From contig NZ_JBHZGK010000009.1 in NCBI RefSeq assembly GCF_051900425.1, forward strand, positions 62,001 through 126,000: a stretch of 64,000 bases of DNA, given 5' to 3'. This document shows, in pieces, positions 25,422-34,282 of this stretch. The notes under the pieces are model-generated. The model was not told the origin of the DNA, did no database searches, and saw only the letters and a program-made list of their open reading frames with translations. The position numbers and the translations under genes are program-made. This DNA comes from Frateuria_A sp051900425 (GTDB lineage Bacteria > Pseudomonadota > Gammaproteobacteria > Xanthomonadales > Rhodanobacteraceae). Numbering within the stretch: position 1 is the first letter of the stretch; the number at the start of each line of letters is the position of its first letter.

Positions 25422-25880
25422 GTGCCCGCTTCCCTCGCCTTTGGCCTCGCCGCGATGTGCCTGCTGCTGGTGGGCGCCGGTGCGCTCGTGCTGGCCGGAC
25501 GGCGGCGGCGGCTGGAGCGGCGCCGCCACAGCATGCACCGGCTGCTGGAGCTGGCCGACCAGCTGGAAGCCGACCTGAAGACCTGCCGCAAGGGCCTCAA
25601 GCAGGCCCATGCGGTGATGTCCTTCAACCCCGACCAGCCGGCCGCCGGCGAGCCGGAGGCCAAACAGGCGATCGACGCCGGCCTGCGGTCGCTGCTGCAG
25701 CAGCGGCTGTGGATCCGTGACTGCGCGCCCGATGCGAGCCAGCAGGGCCTGGACGAAGCCGCAGCCGACATGAGCCAGACCCGCGCCCGGCTGCGCCCGC
25801 TCGTACGGGCGCTGGAACGCGCGCACCACGAGCTGGACGACGCCATGCGTGAGCACATCCGCCGCGAATCGGACGTATGA
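25422..25880 (+). CDS. Small membrane protein with coiled-coil tail (unknown function)
   Basis: 152 aa, not recognised. A hydrophobic anchor is at about residues 4-25 (FGLAAMCLLLVGAGALVLAG). An Arg-rich stop-transfer stretch (RRRRLERRRH) follows, then a largely helical, Glu/Arg/Leu-rich cytoplasmic part likely to form a coiled coil (residues 35-65 and 105-148). The start is a GTG at 25422. Its stop overlaps the maf ATG (ATGA), so the two are co-translated. It is divergent from yceD. Confidence 0.7.
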   Translation: MPASLAFGLAAMCLLLVGAGALVLAGRRRRLERRRHSMHRLLELADQLEADLKTCRKGLKQAHAVMSFNPDQPAAGEPEAKQAIDAGLRSLLQQRLWIRDCAPDASQQGLDEAAADMSQTRARLRPLVRALERAHHELDDAMREHIRRESDV

Positions 25881-26458
25881 CGCGCCTGGTGCTGGGCTCC
25901 ACCTCGCGCTACCGCGCCGAACTGCTGCGCCGGCTGGTGCCGGAATTCGAGCAGCGTGCGCCCGGTACCGACGAAACGCTGGTGCCCGGCGAAGCGCCCG
26001 CCGAAGGTGCCCTGCGGCTGGCGATAGCCAAGGCCGAAGGGGCTGCGTGCGGGCTGTCCGATACCGCGCTGGTAATCGGCTCGGACCAGATCGCCGAACT
26101 CGACGGCCGCGCGCTGGGCAAGCCAGGCAGCGTCGAGGGCGCCCGCGCCCAACTGGCCGATTGCAGCGGCCGCGAGGTGCGGTTCCACACCGGACTGTGC
26201 CTGCTGGACACCCGTGACGGGCGGCGCCACACGCACCTGGACACCACGCGCGTGCTGTTCAGGCCGCTCACCGCGTCTGAAATCGCCCGCTACGTGGGCC
26301 GCGAAATGCCATTGGACTGCGCCGGCAGCTTCAAGTGCGAGGGTCTCGGAATATCGCTGTTCGAGCACATCGACAGTCGCGACCCGACCGCGCTGGTGGG
26401 CCTGCCGCTGATCGCGCTCGCCCGGCTGCTGCGCGAGACGGGCCTGGCCGTGCCCTGA
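25877..26458 (+). CDS. yceF: Maf-family nucleotide pyrophosphatase, YceF type
   Basis: House-cleaning nucleoside triphosphate pyrophosphatase (193 aa). The N-terminal LGSTSRYRAELLRRL, VIGSDQIAELDGRALGKPGS and SFKCEGLGISLFEHIDSRDP are the motifs of the YceF subgroup, which in E. coli prefers 7-methyl-GTP. The location beside yceD-rpmF is also that of E. coli yceF. The substrate is inferred from the family only. Confidence 0.9.
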   Translation: MTRLVLGSTSRYRAELLRRLVPEFEQRAPGTDETLVPGEAPAEGALRLAIAKAEGAACGLSDTALVIGSDQIAELDGRALGKPGSVEGARAQLADCSGREVRFHTGLCLLDTRDGRRHTHLDTTRVLFRPLTASEIARYVGREMPLDCAGSFKCEGLGISLFEHIDSRDPTALVGLPLIALARLLRETGLAVP

Positions 26459-26517
26459 CCTGGGTCGCCTGTGTGCGCCCCTGGCACGACCCGGCCTGAG
26501 TCGCGCGCAGGCCTTCC

Positions 26518-28143
26518 CTACAACGCCTTGGCCGCCGTCCGCGCGTTGCGCCAGAAAGCGCATTGCGTGGGATCGGCCAATCGCACGGAAGGGACCGTCG
26601 GCACCCGCCCGCGGTAATACGCGAAGCTCTTGCGCCCATCGAAAAGCGCCAGCCGCGTGACCAACCGCGGGCGCTCGATGCTCCCGCAGATGGCACCGAG
26701 CCGCTCCAGCTGCTCGCGCTCGCGCATCACCTCGCTCACCACCAGCAACATCGGCGCGCCGGCATGCGCGGCGCGCAGTCCGGCTTCGTCGCGGCCCCAC
26801 ATGGCCAGCTGCGGTGCGCGACCATGCTTGACGTTGAGCGTGCTGTCGAGCGCATACACCGGCCGCTGTCCGTCGAGCTGGAACTCGAGTTCCGCGGCCA
26901 GCATGAAATTGTCGGCGACCAGTACCGCGTCCTGGCGCGCCAGCAGCGTGCGCGCCTGCGCCGCGCTCTCGCGCCAGCCCACGAAGTTGCTTGGAAAGGC
27001 CTTGCTCGCCGCCAGCACGTCGACGCCCTGCGGGCTTGCCGCCAGCGCCAGGTAGCCCAGCCCCAGCAGCGTCCCGAGCCCACCCAGCGCCCCACCCGCC
27101 ACTGAGGCAAGGCGCCAGCCCCGGCCCGCCTCGCGGCACAGCGCAGGCAGCGCCGCCAACAACGGCAGGTAGCCGGGCAGCGGCCAGTGGGCGCGGAAAC
27201 GCAGGTCGTCGGCGAACAGGCCGAACAGGAAGTACGGCACCAGGAAACCCAGCGACGTCCAGGCAAGCAGGTCCCATGGCGCGCCTTCGGCACGCCGGCG
27301 CCAGCAACGCCAAAGCGCCCACAGCAGCAGGAAATAGAAGACCGGCGTGCAGGCGATTGCCTGCTCCAGCGGTTGCACCAGCGCATCGGCATGGAAGCGC
27401 CACGGGTTGCGGTCGACCAGCTGGAACGCCAGCCCGGCTCCGTGCTGGCGCCAGTTCGACACGCCCAGGGGGATCAGCCCCAGCGCCGCCACGGCCAGCG
27501 CCAGCCACAGGCCTGGCTTGCGCCACTGCGCGCGGCCGCGTGAGGTGAAGGCCAGCAGCAACAGGCCTGCGAACATCGGCATTGCCGCGCGGTAGTGGGT
27601 CAGCCAGGCCACCGTCAACGCGAGGCCGAGCAACCACCAGTCGCGCGCCCGGTCCTCCTCCATCGCACGCATCAACGCGTACAGCGCCACCGCGATGGCC
27701 AGGGTCAGTGGCACGTCCGGCATCGCCATCACGCCGAGCGTCCCGGCCAACGGCAGCGCAAGACACAAAAGGCCTGCCTGCCAACCCGTCCGCGCATCGA
27801 AGGCGCGCCGCCCGAACGCCACCATGACCCATGGCAGCGCGCTGCCGAGCAACAGGAACGGCCAGCGCATCCCGAGCAAGCCATGCCCGGCGACGTGTTC
27901 GCCCAGCCAGATCAGCCAAGCGGTCAGCGGCGGCAGGTCGCTGTAGCCCCAGGCCGGATGCCGGCTTTCCAGCCAGTAGAAGGCCTCGTCGCCAAACGGC
28001 GACATCGTGGCGGCCACGATGCACTTGAGGACCAGCAGGCTGGCGAACGCAATGAGGAACGCGCCTCGCCAGCGCGCGAGACCGGCCGCTACACTCGCCT
28101 GGCCCTCCCCGTGTTCCGCCCGTGCCGACTGCCAGGAACCCAT
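26518..28143 (-). CDS. ArnT/PMT-like membrane glycosyltransferase (GT83-type)
   Basis: A 541 aa polytopic membrane protein. The first periplasmic loop carries the family signature MSPFGDEAFYWLESRHPAWGYSDLPPLTAW with the catalytic-type Asp, as in ArnT and RgtB enzymes that use undecaprenyl-phosphate sugars. About ten helices follow, then a soluble C-terminal region (from about 400) without clear motifs. The likely role is lipid A, glycan or protein modification; the donor and acceptor are unknown. The first usable ATG (28143) overlaps the start codon of the divergent moxR gene. Confidence 0.85.
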   Translation of the reverse strand: MGSWQSARAEHGEGQASVAAGLARWRGAFLIAFASLLVLKCIVAATMSPFGDEAFYWLESRHPAWGYSDLPPLTAWLIWLGEHVAGHGLLGMRWPFLLLGSALPWVMVAFGRRAFDARTGWQAGLLCLALPLAGTLGVMAMPDVPLTLAIAVALYALMRAMEEDRARDWWLLGLALTVAWLTHYRAAMPMFAGLLLLAFTSRGRAQWRKPGLWLALAVAALGLIPLGVSNWRQHGAGLAFQLVDRNPWRFHADALVQPLEQAIACTPVFYFLLLWALWRCWRRRAEGAPWDLLAWTSLGFLVPYFLFGLFADDLRFRAHWPLPGYLPLLAALPALCREAGRGWRLASVAGGALGGLGTLLGLGYLALAASPQGVDVLAASKAFPSNFVGWRESAAQARTLLARQDAVLVADNFMLAAELEFQLDGQRPVYALDSTLNVKHGRAPQLAMWGRDEAGLRAAHAGAPMLLVVSEVMREREQLERLGAICGSIERPRLVTRLALFDGRKSFAYYRGRVPTVPSVRLADPTQCAFWRNARTAAKAL

Positions 28144-29083
28144 GTCCGCCACCACTCCCCTGTCCGAAGAAACGCTCCATCCGCGCCTGGAAGCGGCAAT
28201 GGCCCAGGTCAACCGCGTGCTGCTCGGCAAGCCGCGCCAGGTGAAGCTGGCCTTTGCCTGCCTGGTCGCCGGCGGCCACCTGCTGCTGGAGGACGTTCCC
28301 GGCGTGGGCAAGACCACGCTGGCGCATGCGCTGGCGGCGAGCTTCGCGCTGGAATTCCAGCGCGTGCAGTTCACCAGCGACCTGCTGCCTTCGGACATTA
28401 TCGGGGTCAGCGTGTTCGAGCGCGAGACGGGCCAGTTCCGCTTCCACCCAGGCCCGATCTTCACCGGCTTGATGCTCGCCGACGAGATCAATCGCGCCAC
28501 GCCCAAGACGCAGAGCGCACTGCTGGAAGCCATGGCCGAGGGCCAGGTCACGGTGGACGGCCAGACGCACACGCTGGCACAACCGTTCTTCGTGGTGGCC
28601 ACGCAGAACCCGCTCGATCTGCACGGCACCTTCCCGCTTCCCGATTCACAGCTGGATCGCTTCATGCTGCGCATCTCGCTCGACTATCCCGATGCCGCCG
28701 CCGAGCGTGCGCTGCTTGCCGGCAGCGACCGCCGCGACCTGCTCGCCCAGCTCACCCCGCAGCTGGATGCGCCGAGCCTGGCCGCCCTGCACCGCCAGGC
28801 GCAGGACGTCACCGCCAGCAGTGCCCTGCTCGATTACCTGCAGGCGTTGCTCGCGGCCAGCCGACGGCACGCCGACATTCGCGTCGGCCTGTCGCCACGC
28901 GCCGGCATCGCCCTGCTCGCGGCGGCGCGCGCCTGGGCGCTGCTGAGCGGCCGCAGCCACGTGCTGCCGGAAGACATCCAGGCGCTGTTCGTGCCGCTGG
29001 CCGCACACCGGCTGGTGCCTTCGCGCGGCGCCAGCGGGGATGCGCTGGCCCGCGCATTGCTGGCCGATACCGCGGTCGACTGA
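28142..29083 (+). CDS. MoxR-family AAA+ ATPase
   Basis: A 313 aa AAA+ ATPase of the MoxR class. It has Walker A LLEDVPGVGKTTLAHAL, Walker B (MLADEINRATPKTQSALLEAM), and sensor-1 FVVATQNPLDLHGTFPLPDSQLDRF. MoxR proteins work as chaperone-like partners of VWA/DUF58 proteins. The gene is followed 2 nt later by DUF58 and then a transglutaminase gene, forming one operon. The start ATG at 28142 has AGGA close upstream; extension upstream is possible but not conserved. Confidence 0.93.
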   Translation: MSATTPLSEETLHPRLEAAMAQVNRVLLGKPRQVKLAFACLVAGGHLLLEDVPGVGKTTLAHALAASFALEFQRVQFTSDLLPSDIIGVSVFERETGQFRFHPGPIFTGLMLADEINRATPKTQSALLEAMAEGQVTVDGQTHTLAQPFFVVATQNPLDLHGTFPLPDSQLDRFMLRISLDYPDAAAERALLAGSDRRDLLAQLTPQLDAPSLAALHRQAQDVTASSALLDYLQALLAASRRHADIRVGLSPRAGIALLAAARAWALLSGRSHVLPEDIQALFVPLAAHRLVPSRGASGDALARALLADTAVD

Positions 29084-29085
29084 CC

Positions 29086-30039
29086 ATGCGCGACGCGCTG
29101 CGCCGCCTGCAGCAGCTGGCCGAGCGGCGGCTGCCCGCACTGACCCGCTTCCGCCGCCCGGAGCCGATGCCGATCGAACTGAACCGGCGGCGCATCTACA
29201 TCGTGCCGACCGGCTTCGGTATCGGGTTCACCGTGTTGCTGCTGGTGATGCTGGTCGGCTCGCTCAACTATTCCAACAACGCCGCGCTGCTGCTCACCTG
29301 CATGCTGGGCGCGGCCGGCGCGGCGAGCATGCTGATCGCGTTCCGTGCGCTCGACGGCCTGGCACTGGCCAGCGTTCGCGCGGGCCAGGCGGTCGCCGGC
29401 CAGCCGCTGGCGCTGACGCTGGAATTCGAATCGACGCGGCCGCGCAGCGCGATCCGCGCCGATCTTGGCGAGGCCTGCCAGGCGTTCGCCATCGACGCCT
29501 CCGGCAAAGCGGACGTCACCCTGCCGCTGGCCACCCGCCAACGCGGCTGGCATCCGCTGCCGCGCGTGCGGGTGTGGACGACGTGGCCATTGGGACTGTT
29601 CCGCGCCTGGAGCTGGATGCATCCGGAGCAGTCCGTGCTGGTCTGGCCGCGCCCGGAAAGCGGCGGCCCGCCGCCGCGGCTGCCGGCCGACGAAGGCCTG
29701 CGTCCCCGCCTGCACCACGGCGAGGACCTGGCCGCCCTGCGCGACTACCGCAGCGGCGATCCGCGCAAGCACATCGCCTGGAAGGCCAGCGCACGACTGG
29801 GCCAATTGCTCAGCAAGGACTTCGAGCAGCCCGAGTCGCGTCCCGAATGGCGCCTGGACTGGCGCGAGCTGGAAGGCATGGACAACGAGGCACGCATCGC
29901 CCGCCTCGCCCGCTGGCTGGGCGAGGCCCATGCCCAGGGGCGGCGCCACAGCCTTTGGCTGCCCGGCCAGCCGATCGAGGTCGGAAGCGGCCCCGGCCAC
30001 TACGCGCGCTGCATGAGCGCACTGGCGTCGCTGCCATGA
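29086..30039 (+). CDS. DUF58 domain-containing membrane protein
   Basis: 317 aa. There are two adjacent membrane helices (about 45-90: GFTVLLLVMLVGSLNYSNNAALLLTCMLG). The DUF58 signature is RDYRSGDPRKHIAWKASAR near 225-243, the (R)DYxxGDxxRxIxWxxSAR motif. DUF58 proteins are nearly always paired with a MoxR ATPase, as here. The precise role is unknown. The stop overlaps the next gene's ATG (ATGA). Confidence 0.93.
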   Translation: MRDALRRLQQLAERRLPALTRFRRPEPMPIELNRRRIYIVPTGFGIGFTVLLLVMLVGSLNYSNNAALLLTCMLGAAGAASMLIAFRALDGLALASVRAGQAVAGQPLALTLEFESTRPRSAIRADLGEACQAFAIDASGKADVTLPLATRQRGWHPLPRVRVWTTWPLGLFRAWSWMHPEQSVLVWPRPESGGPPPRLPADEGLRPRLHHGEDLAALRDYRSGDPRKHIAWKASARLGQLLSKDFEQPESRPEWRLDWRELEGMDNEARIARLARWLGEAHAQGRRHSLWLPGQPIEVGSGPGHYARCMSALASLP

Positions 30040-32018
30040 TCGGCGCGAAGCGCCGCCCCAGCGAAGCCACGCTGGACGGCCGCGCGTTCGACCTGCTCTG
30101 CCTGACCATGGCCTGCGTGCTCGGCGTACACGCCTCACACCTGCCCTGGTGGCTGGTGGCCGGGTTGGCGCTGGTGCTCACACTGCGCTGGTGGCAGCGA
30201 CGTCGGCACGGTGCGCGCCCGCCGCTGCTGCTCAAGCTGCCGCTGCTGGCGCTGCTGGCGGTGGCGGTCGTCTTTACCTACGGCACCATCTTCGGGCAGC
30301 AACCCGGTTCCGCGCTGGCCGTCGGCCTGCTGGTACTGAAACTGCTGGAAAGCGAAGCGCCCCGCGATGCCAGAGTCGGCGTGAGCTTTGCCTGCTTCGG
30401 CTTGATGGCGGCGCTGCTGTTCGACCAGGGCCTCGTGGCCACCTTCGTGGTCGCGTTGGGCCTGTTGCCCGCCCTGGCCACATTGCGTGCGCTGGAGCCG
30501 GCACAGGCGCCGACCAACCTGCCACGCGCGCTGCTGCCGGGACTGGCCCTGCTTGCGGCCGCCGTGCCGTTGGCGCTGCTGGCCTTCGCGCTGGTGCCGC
30601 GGCTGAGCTCGCCGCTGTGGGGAGCGGCCAACAGCCCCGAGGCCAGGACCGGGCTCGGCGACCGCATGTCGCCGGGGAACTTCACCGAGCTGCTGACCGA
30701 CGACCGCCCCGCCATGCGGGTCAGCTTCGACGGCCCTGCGCCGGCGCCCGAGCTGCGCTACTTCCGCGCGTACGTCATGTGGCTGTACGACGGGCGTACC
30801 TGGGAGCATGCCGAGTTGCGGCGCGCCGACGGCCAGGCCCGGCCACTGGAAGCGCTGGAGGCGAGGGCCACCAGCCGCTACGAGATCGACCTGGAGCCGA
30901 CCAACCGCAACATCCTGCCCGCGCTGGACGTGCCGCTGGAGGCACCAGCGGACGCACAGCTCAGCCCCGACCACGAGGTGTTCAGCGACAAACCCGTGCG
31001 CGAGTCGCTCCACTACGCAGCGCGCTCGGCGCTCTACTACCGCCTCCAGGCCACCCTGCCCGCGGGCGCCAGGCAACTGGCCCTGCGCCTGCCCCAGGGA
31101 TTCAACCCCCGCACGCACGCCCTGGCCGCGCAGTGGCGCGCACGCTACGGCGGTGACGGCCAGGCCATCATCCGCGCCGCGCTGGCCTTGTTCCACGACG
31201 GCGGCTTCCGCTACACGCTGGCGCCGGCGCCGCTCGGCCGGGACGCCGTGGACGACTTCCTGTTCAGCACGCACGAGGGTTTCTGCGAGCACTACGCCTC
31301 GTCCTTCACCGTATTGATGCGGGCGGCGGGGATTCCCGCACGCGTGGTCACCGGTTACCAGGGCGGCTACTGGAATCCGCTGGGCAACTACCTGCTGGTA
31401 CGCCAGTCCGATGCGCACGCATGGAGCGAGGTATGGCTGGCGGGTCGCGGCTGGGTGCGCGTCGATCCCACCGCCGCCGTACGGCCCGAACGCGTCAGTC
31501 TGGGCGCAGCGGCTGCGGCGGGCGACCAGCTCGGCTGGGTGGAAACAGGCTGGCTGGCTTCGCTTCGCAACCGGTGGGACGTGGTCAACCACTGGTGGGC
31601 CCAGGGCGTTATCGGGTTCGATGCGCTGCGCCAGCGCGGTCTGCTGACCCCGTTCGGCATCCGCGATACCGGCACGGCGATGTTGGGCATGCTGCTGGCG
31701 ATCGGCACCGCGCTGTTCGTGGCGATCGGCACCGGCTGGGCGTTGTGGCGGCGTGAACGGCCCGAACCGTTGCGCCAGGCGCTGCGCCGGCTGGAGGCCA
31801 GGCTCGCGCGCGCCGGCATCACGCGCCGTCGCAGCGAAGGGCCGCAGCATTACCTGCGCCGCGCCGCGCGGGCGCTGCCGGCGCAGCGCGGCGAGCTGGA
31901 GCACCTGATGAACCGCTACCTTGAACTGCGCTATGCGCACGACGAACCGATGCCTGAACTGCTGCGGGAATTCCAGCGGGCGGTACGGGAATTCCGGCCG
32001 CGGCGCGTGGTCAAATGA
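30036..32018 (+). CDS. DUF3488/transglutaminase-like membrane protein (TgpA type)
   Basis: 660 aa. The N-terminal DUF3488 part has about five to six helices. A periplasmic transglutaminase-like domain follows, with triad Cys417 (EGFCEHYASSF), His461 (DAHAWSEVWL) and Asp477 (RVDPTAAV). A further helix lies near 550, with a DUF4129-like cytoplasmic tail. It resembles P. aeruginosa TgpA, a periplasmic-domain protein important for viability. It ends the moxR-DUF58-TgpA operon, probably also reading into the lipoprotein gene. Confidence 0.92.
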   Translation: MIGAKRRPSEATLDGRAFDLLCLTMACVLGVHASHLPWWLVAGLALVLTLRWWQRRRHGARPPLLLKLPLLALLAVAVVFTYGTIFGQQPGSALAVGLLVLKLLESEAPRDARVGVSFACFGLMAALLFDQGLVATFVVALGLLPALATLRALEPAQAPTNLPRALLPGLALLAAAVPLALLAFALVPRLSSPLWGAANSPEARTGLGDRMSPGNFTELLTDDRPAMRVSFDGPAPAPELRYFRAYVMWLYDGRTWEHAELRRADGQARPLEALEARATSRYEIDLEPTNRNILPALDVPLEAPADAQLSPDHEVFSDKPVRESLHYAARSALYYRLQATLPAGARQLALRLPQGFNPRTHALAAQWRARYGGDGQAIIRAALALFHDGGFRYTLAPAPLGRDAVDDFLFSTHEGFCEHYASSFTVLMRAAGIPARVVTGYQGGYWNPLGNYLLVRQSDAHAWSEVWLAGRGWVRVDPTAAVRPERVSLGAAAAAGDQLGWVETGWLASLRNRWDVVNHWWAQGVIGFDALRQRGLLTPFGIRDTGTAMLGMLLAIGTALFVAIGTGWALWRRERPEPLRQALRRLEARLARAGITRRRSEGPQHYLRRAARALPAQRGELEHLMNRYLELRYAHDEPMPELLREFQRAVREFRPRRVVK

Positions 32019-32065
32019 CTATCCATGCGGCCGCCCGGGCGGCCGCTGTCCCAGGGAGAACCGCC

Positions 32066-32665
32066 ATGTCCTTTCCTTACCGCCCTCTGGCCCTGGCCAC
32101 CGCCTTCGGCCTGCTGACCGCCTGTGCAACGGTGCCCCAGCCGTTGCAGGGCACCTACTCCGACGTGAGCACGGCGGGCGCCCAGCAGGGCGGTGCCGGC
32201 GGCGCGAAGGTGCGCTGGGGTGGCGAAATCATCCAGACCGAGCCGGGCCCGCAGGAGACCTGCTTCTACCTCCTGTCGCGCCCGCTGGACAAGCAGGCGC
32301 GCCCGGAGACCGATACCAGCGGGGCGACCGAGGGCCGTTTCGTCGCCTGCCATGAAGGCTTCTACGACCCCGAGGTGTTCACCCGCGGCCGTGAGCTGAC
32401 CGTCACGGGCACGCTGCAGGGCACCGTGACCAAGAAGGTGGGCGAATACGACTACGCCTATCCGCGCGTGGCGGCGGACGTGGTCTACCTGTGGCCCAAG
32501 CGACCGGTGACGGTGCGCTACCCACCGGGTTACTACGACCCGTTCTGGGGCCCGGGTTGGGGCCCCTCGTATTGGGGTCCGTGGGGCGATCCGTTCTGGA
32601 ATCGCCCGCGCGTGATCATCGTGCGCCCGCCGCCGGCGCCGGCGCCGAAACCGGCGCACAAGTAA
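32066..32665 (+). CDS. Slp-family outer membrane lipoprotein
   Basis: 199 aa with a lipoprotein signal peptide: the lipobox LLTAC places the lipidated Cys at residue 20. The mature part shows Slp family features (VRWGGEIIQTEP, and a segment ending YAYPRVAADVVYLWP). The C-terminus is rich in Trp/Pro/Gly/Tyr and ends in a PPPAPAPKPA stretch. AGGGAGA precedes the ATG by 5 nt. The closest known proteins are starvation- and stationary-phase-induced lipoproteins such as Slp and YeaY; the function here is unknown. Confidence 0.82.
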   Translation: MSFPYRPLALATAFGLLTACATVPQPLQGTYSDVSTAGAQQGGAGGAKVRWGGEIIQTEPGPQETCFYLLSRPLDKQARPETDTSGATEGRFVACHEGFYDPEVFTRGRELTVTGTLQGTVTKKVGEYDYAYPRVAADVVYLWPKRPVTVRYPPGYYDPFWGPGWGPSYWGPWGDPFWNRPRVIIVRPPPAPAPKPAHK

Positions 32666-32681
32666 GCGCGCCTCGATCACG

Positions 32682-32710
32682 AAAACGCCGGCCCCGGGCC
32701 GGCGTTTTTT
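32682..32710 (+). terminator. Rho-independent terminator after the lipoprotein gene
   Basis: CGCCGGCC-CCG-GGCCGGCG forms an 8-bp GC stem, extended by AAAA/TTTT pairs and followed by six T residues. It ends the moxR-to-lipoprotein transcript. Read the other way it has TTTT, so it may also stop transcripts from the HIT gene side. Confidence 0.9.
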
Positions 32711-32742
32711 GTTGGCATCAATACAGTGCTGCGCGATTCCCT

Positions 32743-32799
32743 GCAGGAGCACACCCTGTGTGCGACCGGCACACAGGCGCGCACAGGGCGCGCTCCTGC
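32743..32799. repeat. REP-like palindrome of the GGAGC...GCTCC type (copy 1)
   Basis: A 57-bp imperfect palindrome whose outer arms GCAGGAGC and GCTCCTGC are perfect complements. The inner arms share CCCTGTGTGCG/CGCACAGGG-like sequence. Related to 43557-43620. It lies between the terminator and the stop of the HIT gene. Confidence 0.75.
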
Positions 32800-32810
32800 G
32801 AAAAATCCGC

Positions 32811-33155
32811 TCAGCCCGGCGGCCAGCTCAGGCGGCGGCCGGCGAGCAGGTGCACATGCAGGTGAAAAACCGTCTGTCCACCATGTTCGTTGCAGTTGAT
32901 CACCGTGCGGTAACCCTGTTCGGCAAGGCCTTCCTGCCTGGCGTACTCGGCCGCGGCGAGCTGCAGCTTGCCCAGCAACTCGGCATCGCCCGGCGCGGCG
33001 TCATTGAGCGTGGGCAACGCCTTCTTCGGGATGAACAGCACGTGCACCGGAGCCTGCGGGTTCAGGTCGCGGAAGCCGAGCACGTCGTCGTTCTCGAAGA
33101 CGATGTCCGCCGGGACCTCGCGGCGGATGATCTTGCCGAAAATGGTATCGCCCAT
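32811..33155 (-). CDS. hinT: HIT-family nucleotide hydrolase (HinT-like)
   Basis: A 114 aa histidine-triad protein, expected to hydrolyse purine nucleoside phosphoramidates such as adenylated lysine. It begins MGDTIFGKIIRREVPADIVF and carries the triad HLHVHLL near the C-terminus, with FHLHVHL preceded by QTV. Length fits HinT. It is the last gene of the dnaX-ybaB-recR-GNAT series. Confidence 0.9.
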   Translation of the reverse strand: MGDTIFGKIIRREVPADIVFENDDVLGFRDLNPQAPVHVLFIPKKALPTLNDAAPGDAELLGKLQLAAAEYARQEGLAEQGYRTVINCNEHGGQTVFHLHVHLLAGRRLSWPPG

Positions 33156-33176
33156 GCCTGACTCCCTCGCGTGGAT

Positions 33177-33584
33177 TCACAGGCGAAGCAGCATACCCTG
33201 CGAGCGCGGCGCGCTCAGCCGGAAACCGAACTGCTCGTACAGCTTGGTCGCCTCGCCGTCGGCCAGCAGCGTGACGATCACGCCTGCGGGCGCGCGCCGG
33301 CGAGCGTCATCCATCAACGCAGCCATGATCCGACGGCCAAGGCCGCGTCGCTGCCAGTCCGGCCGCACCGCGACGTCGACCACCTGCAGGAACAGCGCCC
33401 CGTCGCCGACCATGCGGCCCATGCCTACCAGCTCGTCGCCGTCGCGCAGGCTGACCGCGCACCAGCTGGCTGGCAAGCCGGCGACCGCCGCCGCCTGGTC
33501 CATCGCGCTCAGGCCGGTAGCAAGCCGCAACGCGCAGTACTCGGCCGGCGTGGGCGCCGCGTACGCCAAGCCTGGCCCGGTCAT
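33177..33584 (-). CDS. GNAT-family N-acetyltransferase
   Basis: 135 aa. It contains the acetyl-CoA-binding motif A, VVDVAVRPDWQRRGLGRRIMAAL, followed by the C-terminal LYEQFGFRLSAP motif. The substrate is unknown. The ATG at 33584 overlaps the recR stop (ATGA); upstream codons in this frame only shadow recR. Confidence 0.88.
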   Translation of the reverse strand: MTGPGLAYAAPTPAEYCALRLATGLSAMDQAAAVAGLPASWCAVSLRDGDELVGMGRMVGDGALFLQVVDVAVRPDWQRRGLGRRIMAALMDDARRRAPAGVIVTLLADGEATKLYEQFGFRLSAPRSQGMLLRL

Positions 33585-34180
33585 TCCAGCGCCTGTCGGC
33601 TGCCGAAGGCATGCGCCAGCGTGCCGCGGTCGACATACTCCAGTTCGCCACCCAGCGGCACGCCATGGGCTAGGCGTGTCGGCCTCACGCCGCCGGCGCG
33701 GGCCAACTGCGCCAGGTAGTGCGCGGTAGCCTCGCCTTCGACGGTCGGATTGGTGGCGATGATCATCTCCTCGATCTCGCCCTCGCCCAGGCGCGCGCTC
33801 AGCTGCGCCAGGCCGAGTTCTTCCGGGCCCAGCCCGTCCAGCGGCGACAGGCGCCCGAGCAGCACGAAGTACTGCCCGCGGTAACCGGTGGCCTGTTCGA
33901 TGGCGGCCAGGTCGGTGGGCGATTCGACCACGCACAGCACGTGGCGGTCGCGGCTGGCGCTGGCGCACAGCGCGCACACCGGCTCTTCGCTGAAGTTCCG
34001 GCAGCGCGTGCAGTTGCCGATCCGTTCCATCGCCTCGCGCAGCACGCCGGCGAGCTTGAGACCCCGCGTGCGCTCGCGCTCGAGCAGATGGAAGGCCATC
34101 CGTTGCGCGCTCTTGCCACCCACGCCGGGCAGGCAGCGCAGCGCTTCGATGAGGTCGGCGAGAAGGGGGGAGCCTGTCAT
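33581..34180 (-). CDS. recR: Recombination mediator protein RecR
   Basis: A 199 aa RecR, which works with RecO (and RecF) to load RecA at gaps. It has an N-terminal HhH segment (LPGVGGKSAQRMAFHLL), a zinc finger with Cys pairs in CTRCRNFSEEPVCALC, then the Toprim domain starting CVVESPTDLAAIE and a C-terminal Walker B-like part. It is found in the conserved dnaX-ybaB-recR order. Confidence 0.97.
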   Translation of the reverse strand: MTGSPLLADLIEALRCLPGVGGKSAQRMAFHLLERERTRGLKLAGVLREAMERIGNCTRCRNFSEEPVCALCASASRDRHVLCVVESPTDLAAIEQATGYRGQYFVLLGRLSPLDGLGPEELGLAQLSARLGEGEIEEMIIATNPTVEGEATAHYLAQLARAGGVRPTRLAHGVPLGGELEYVDRGTLAHAFGSRQALE

Positions 34181-34200
34181 GGTCGGATGCCTGTACTGGA

Positions 34201-34267
34201 AGGAGCCCGCTTACGGGCGATGCTCTTTCCCTCGAACGGGAAGCGCATCGCCCGCAAGCGGGCTCCT
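34201..34267. repeat. inverted repeat with 23-bp arms between ybaB and recR
   Basis: Arms at 34201-34223 and 34245-34267 match at 22 of 23 positions (core GGAGCCCGCTT and GGGCGATGC) around a 21-nt loop. A diverged member of the same family lies at 36726-36791. In the transcript it would form a large hairpin between the ybaB and recR cistrons. Confidence 0.9.
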
Positions 34268-34282
34268 GCGACGATCGGTCGG

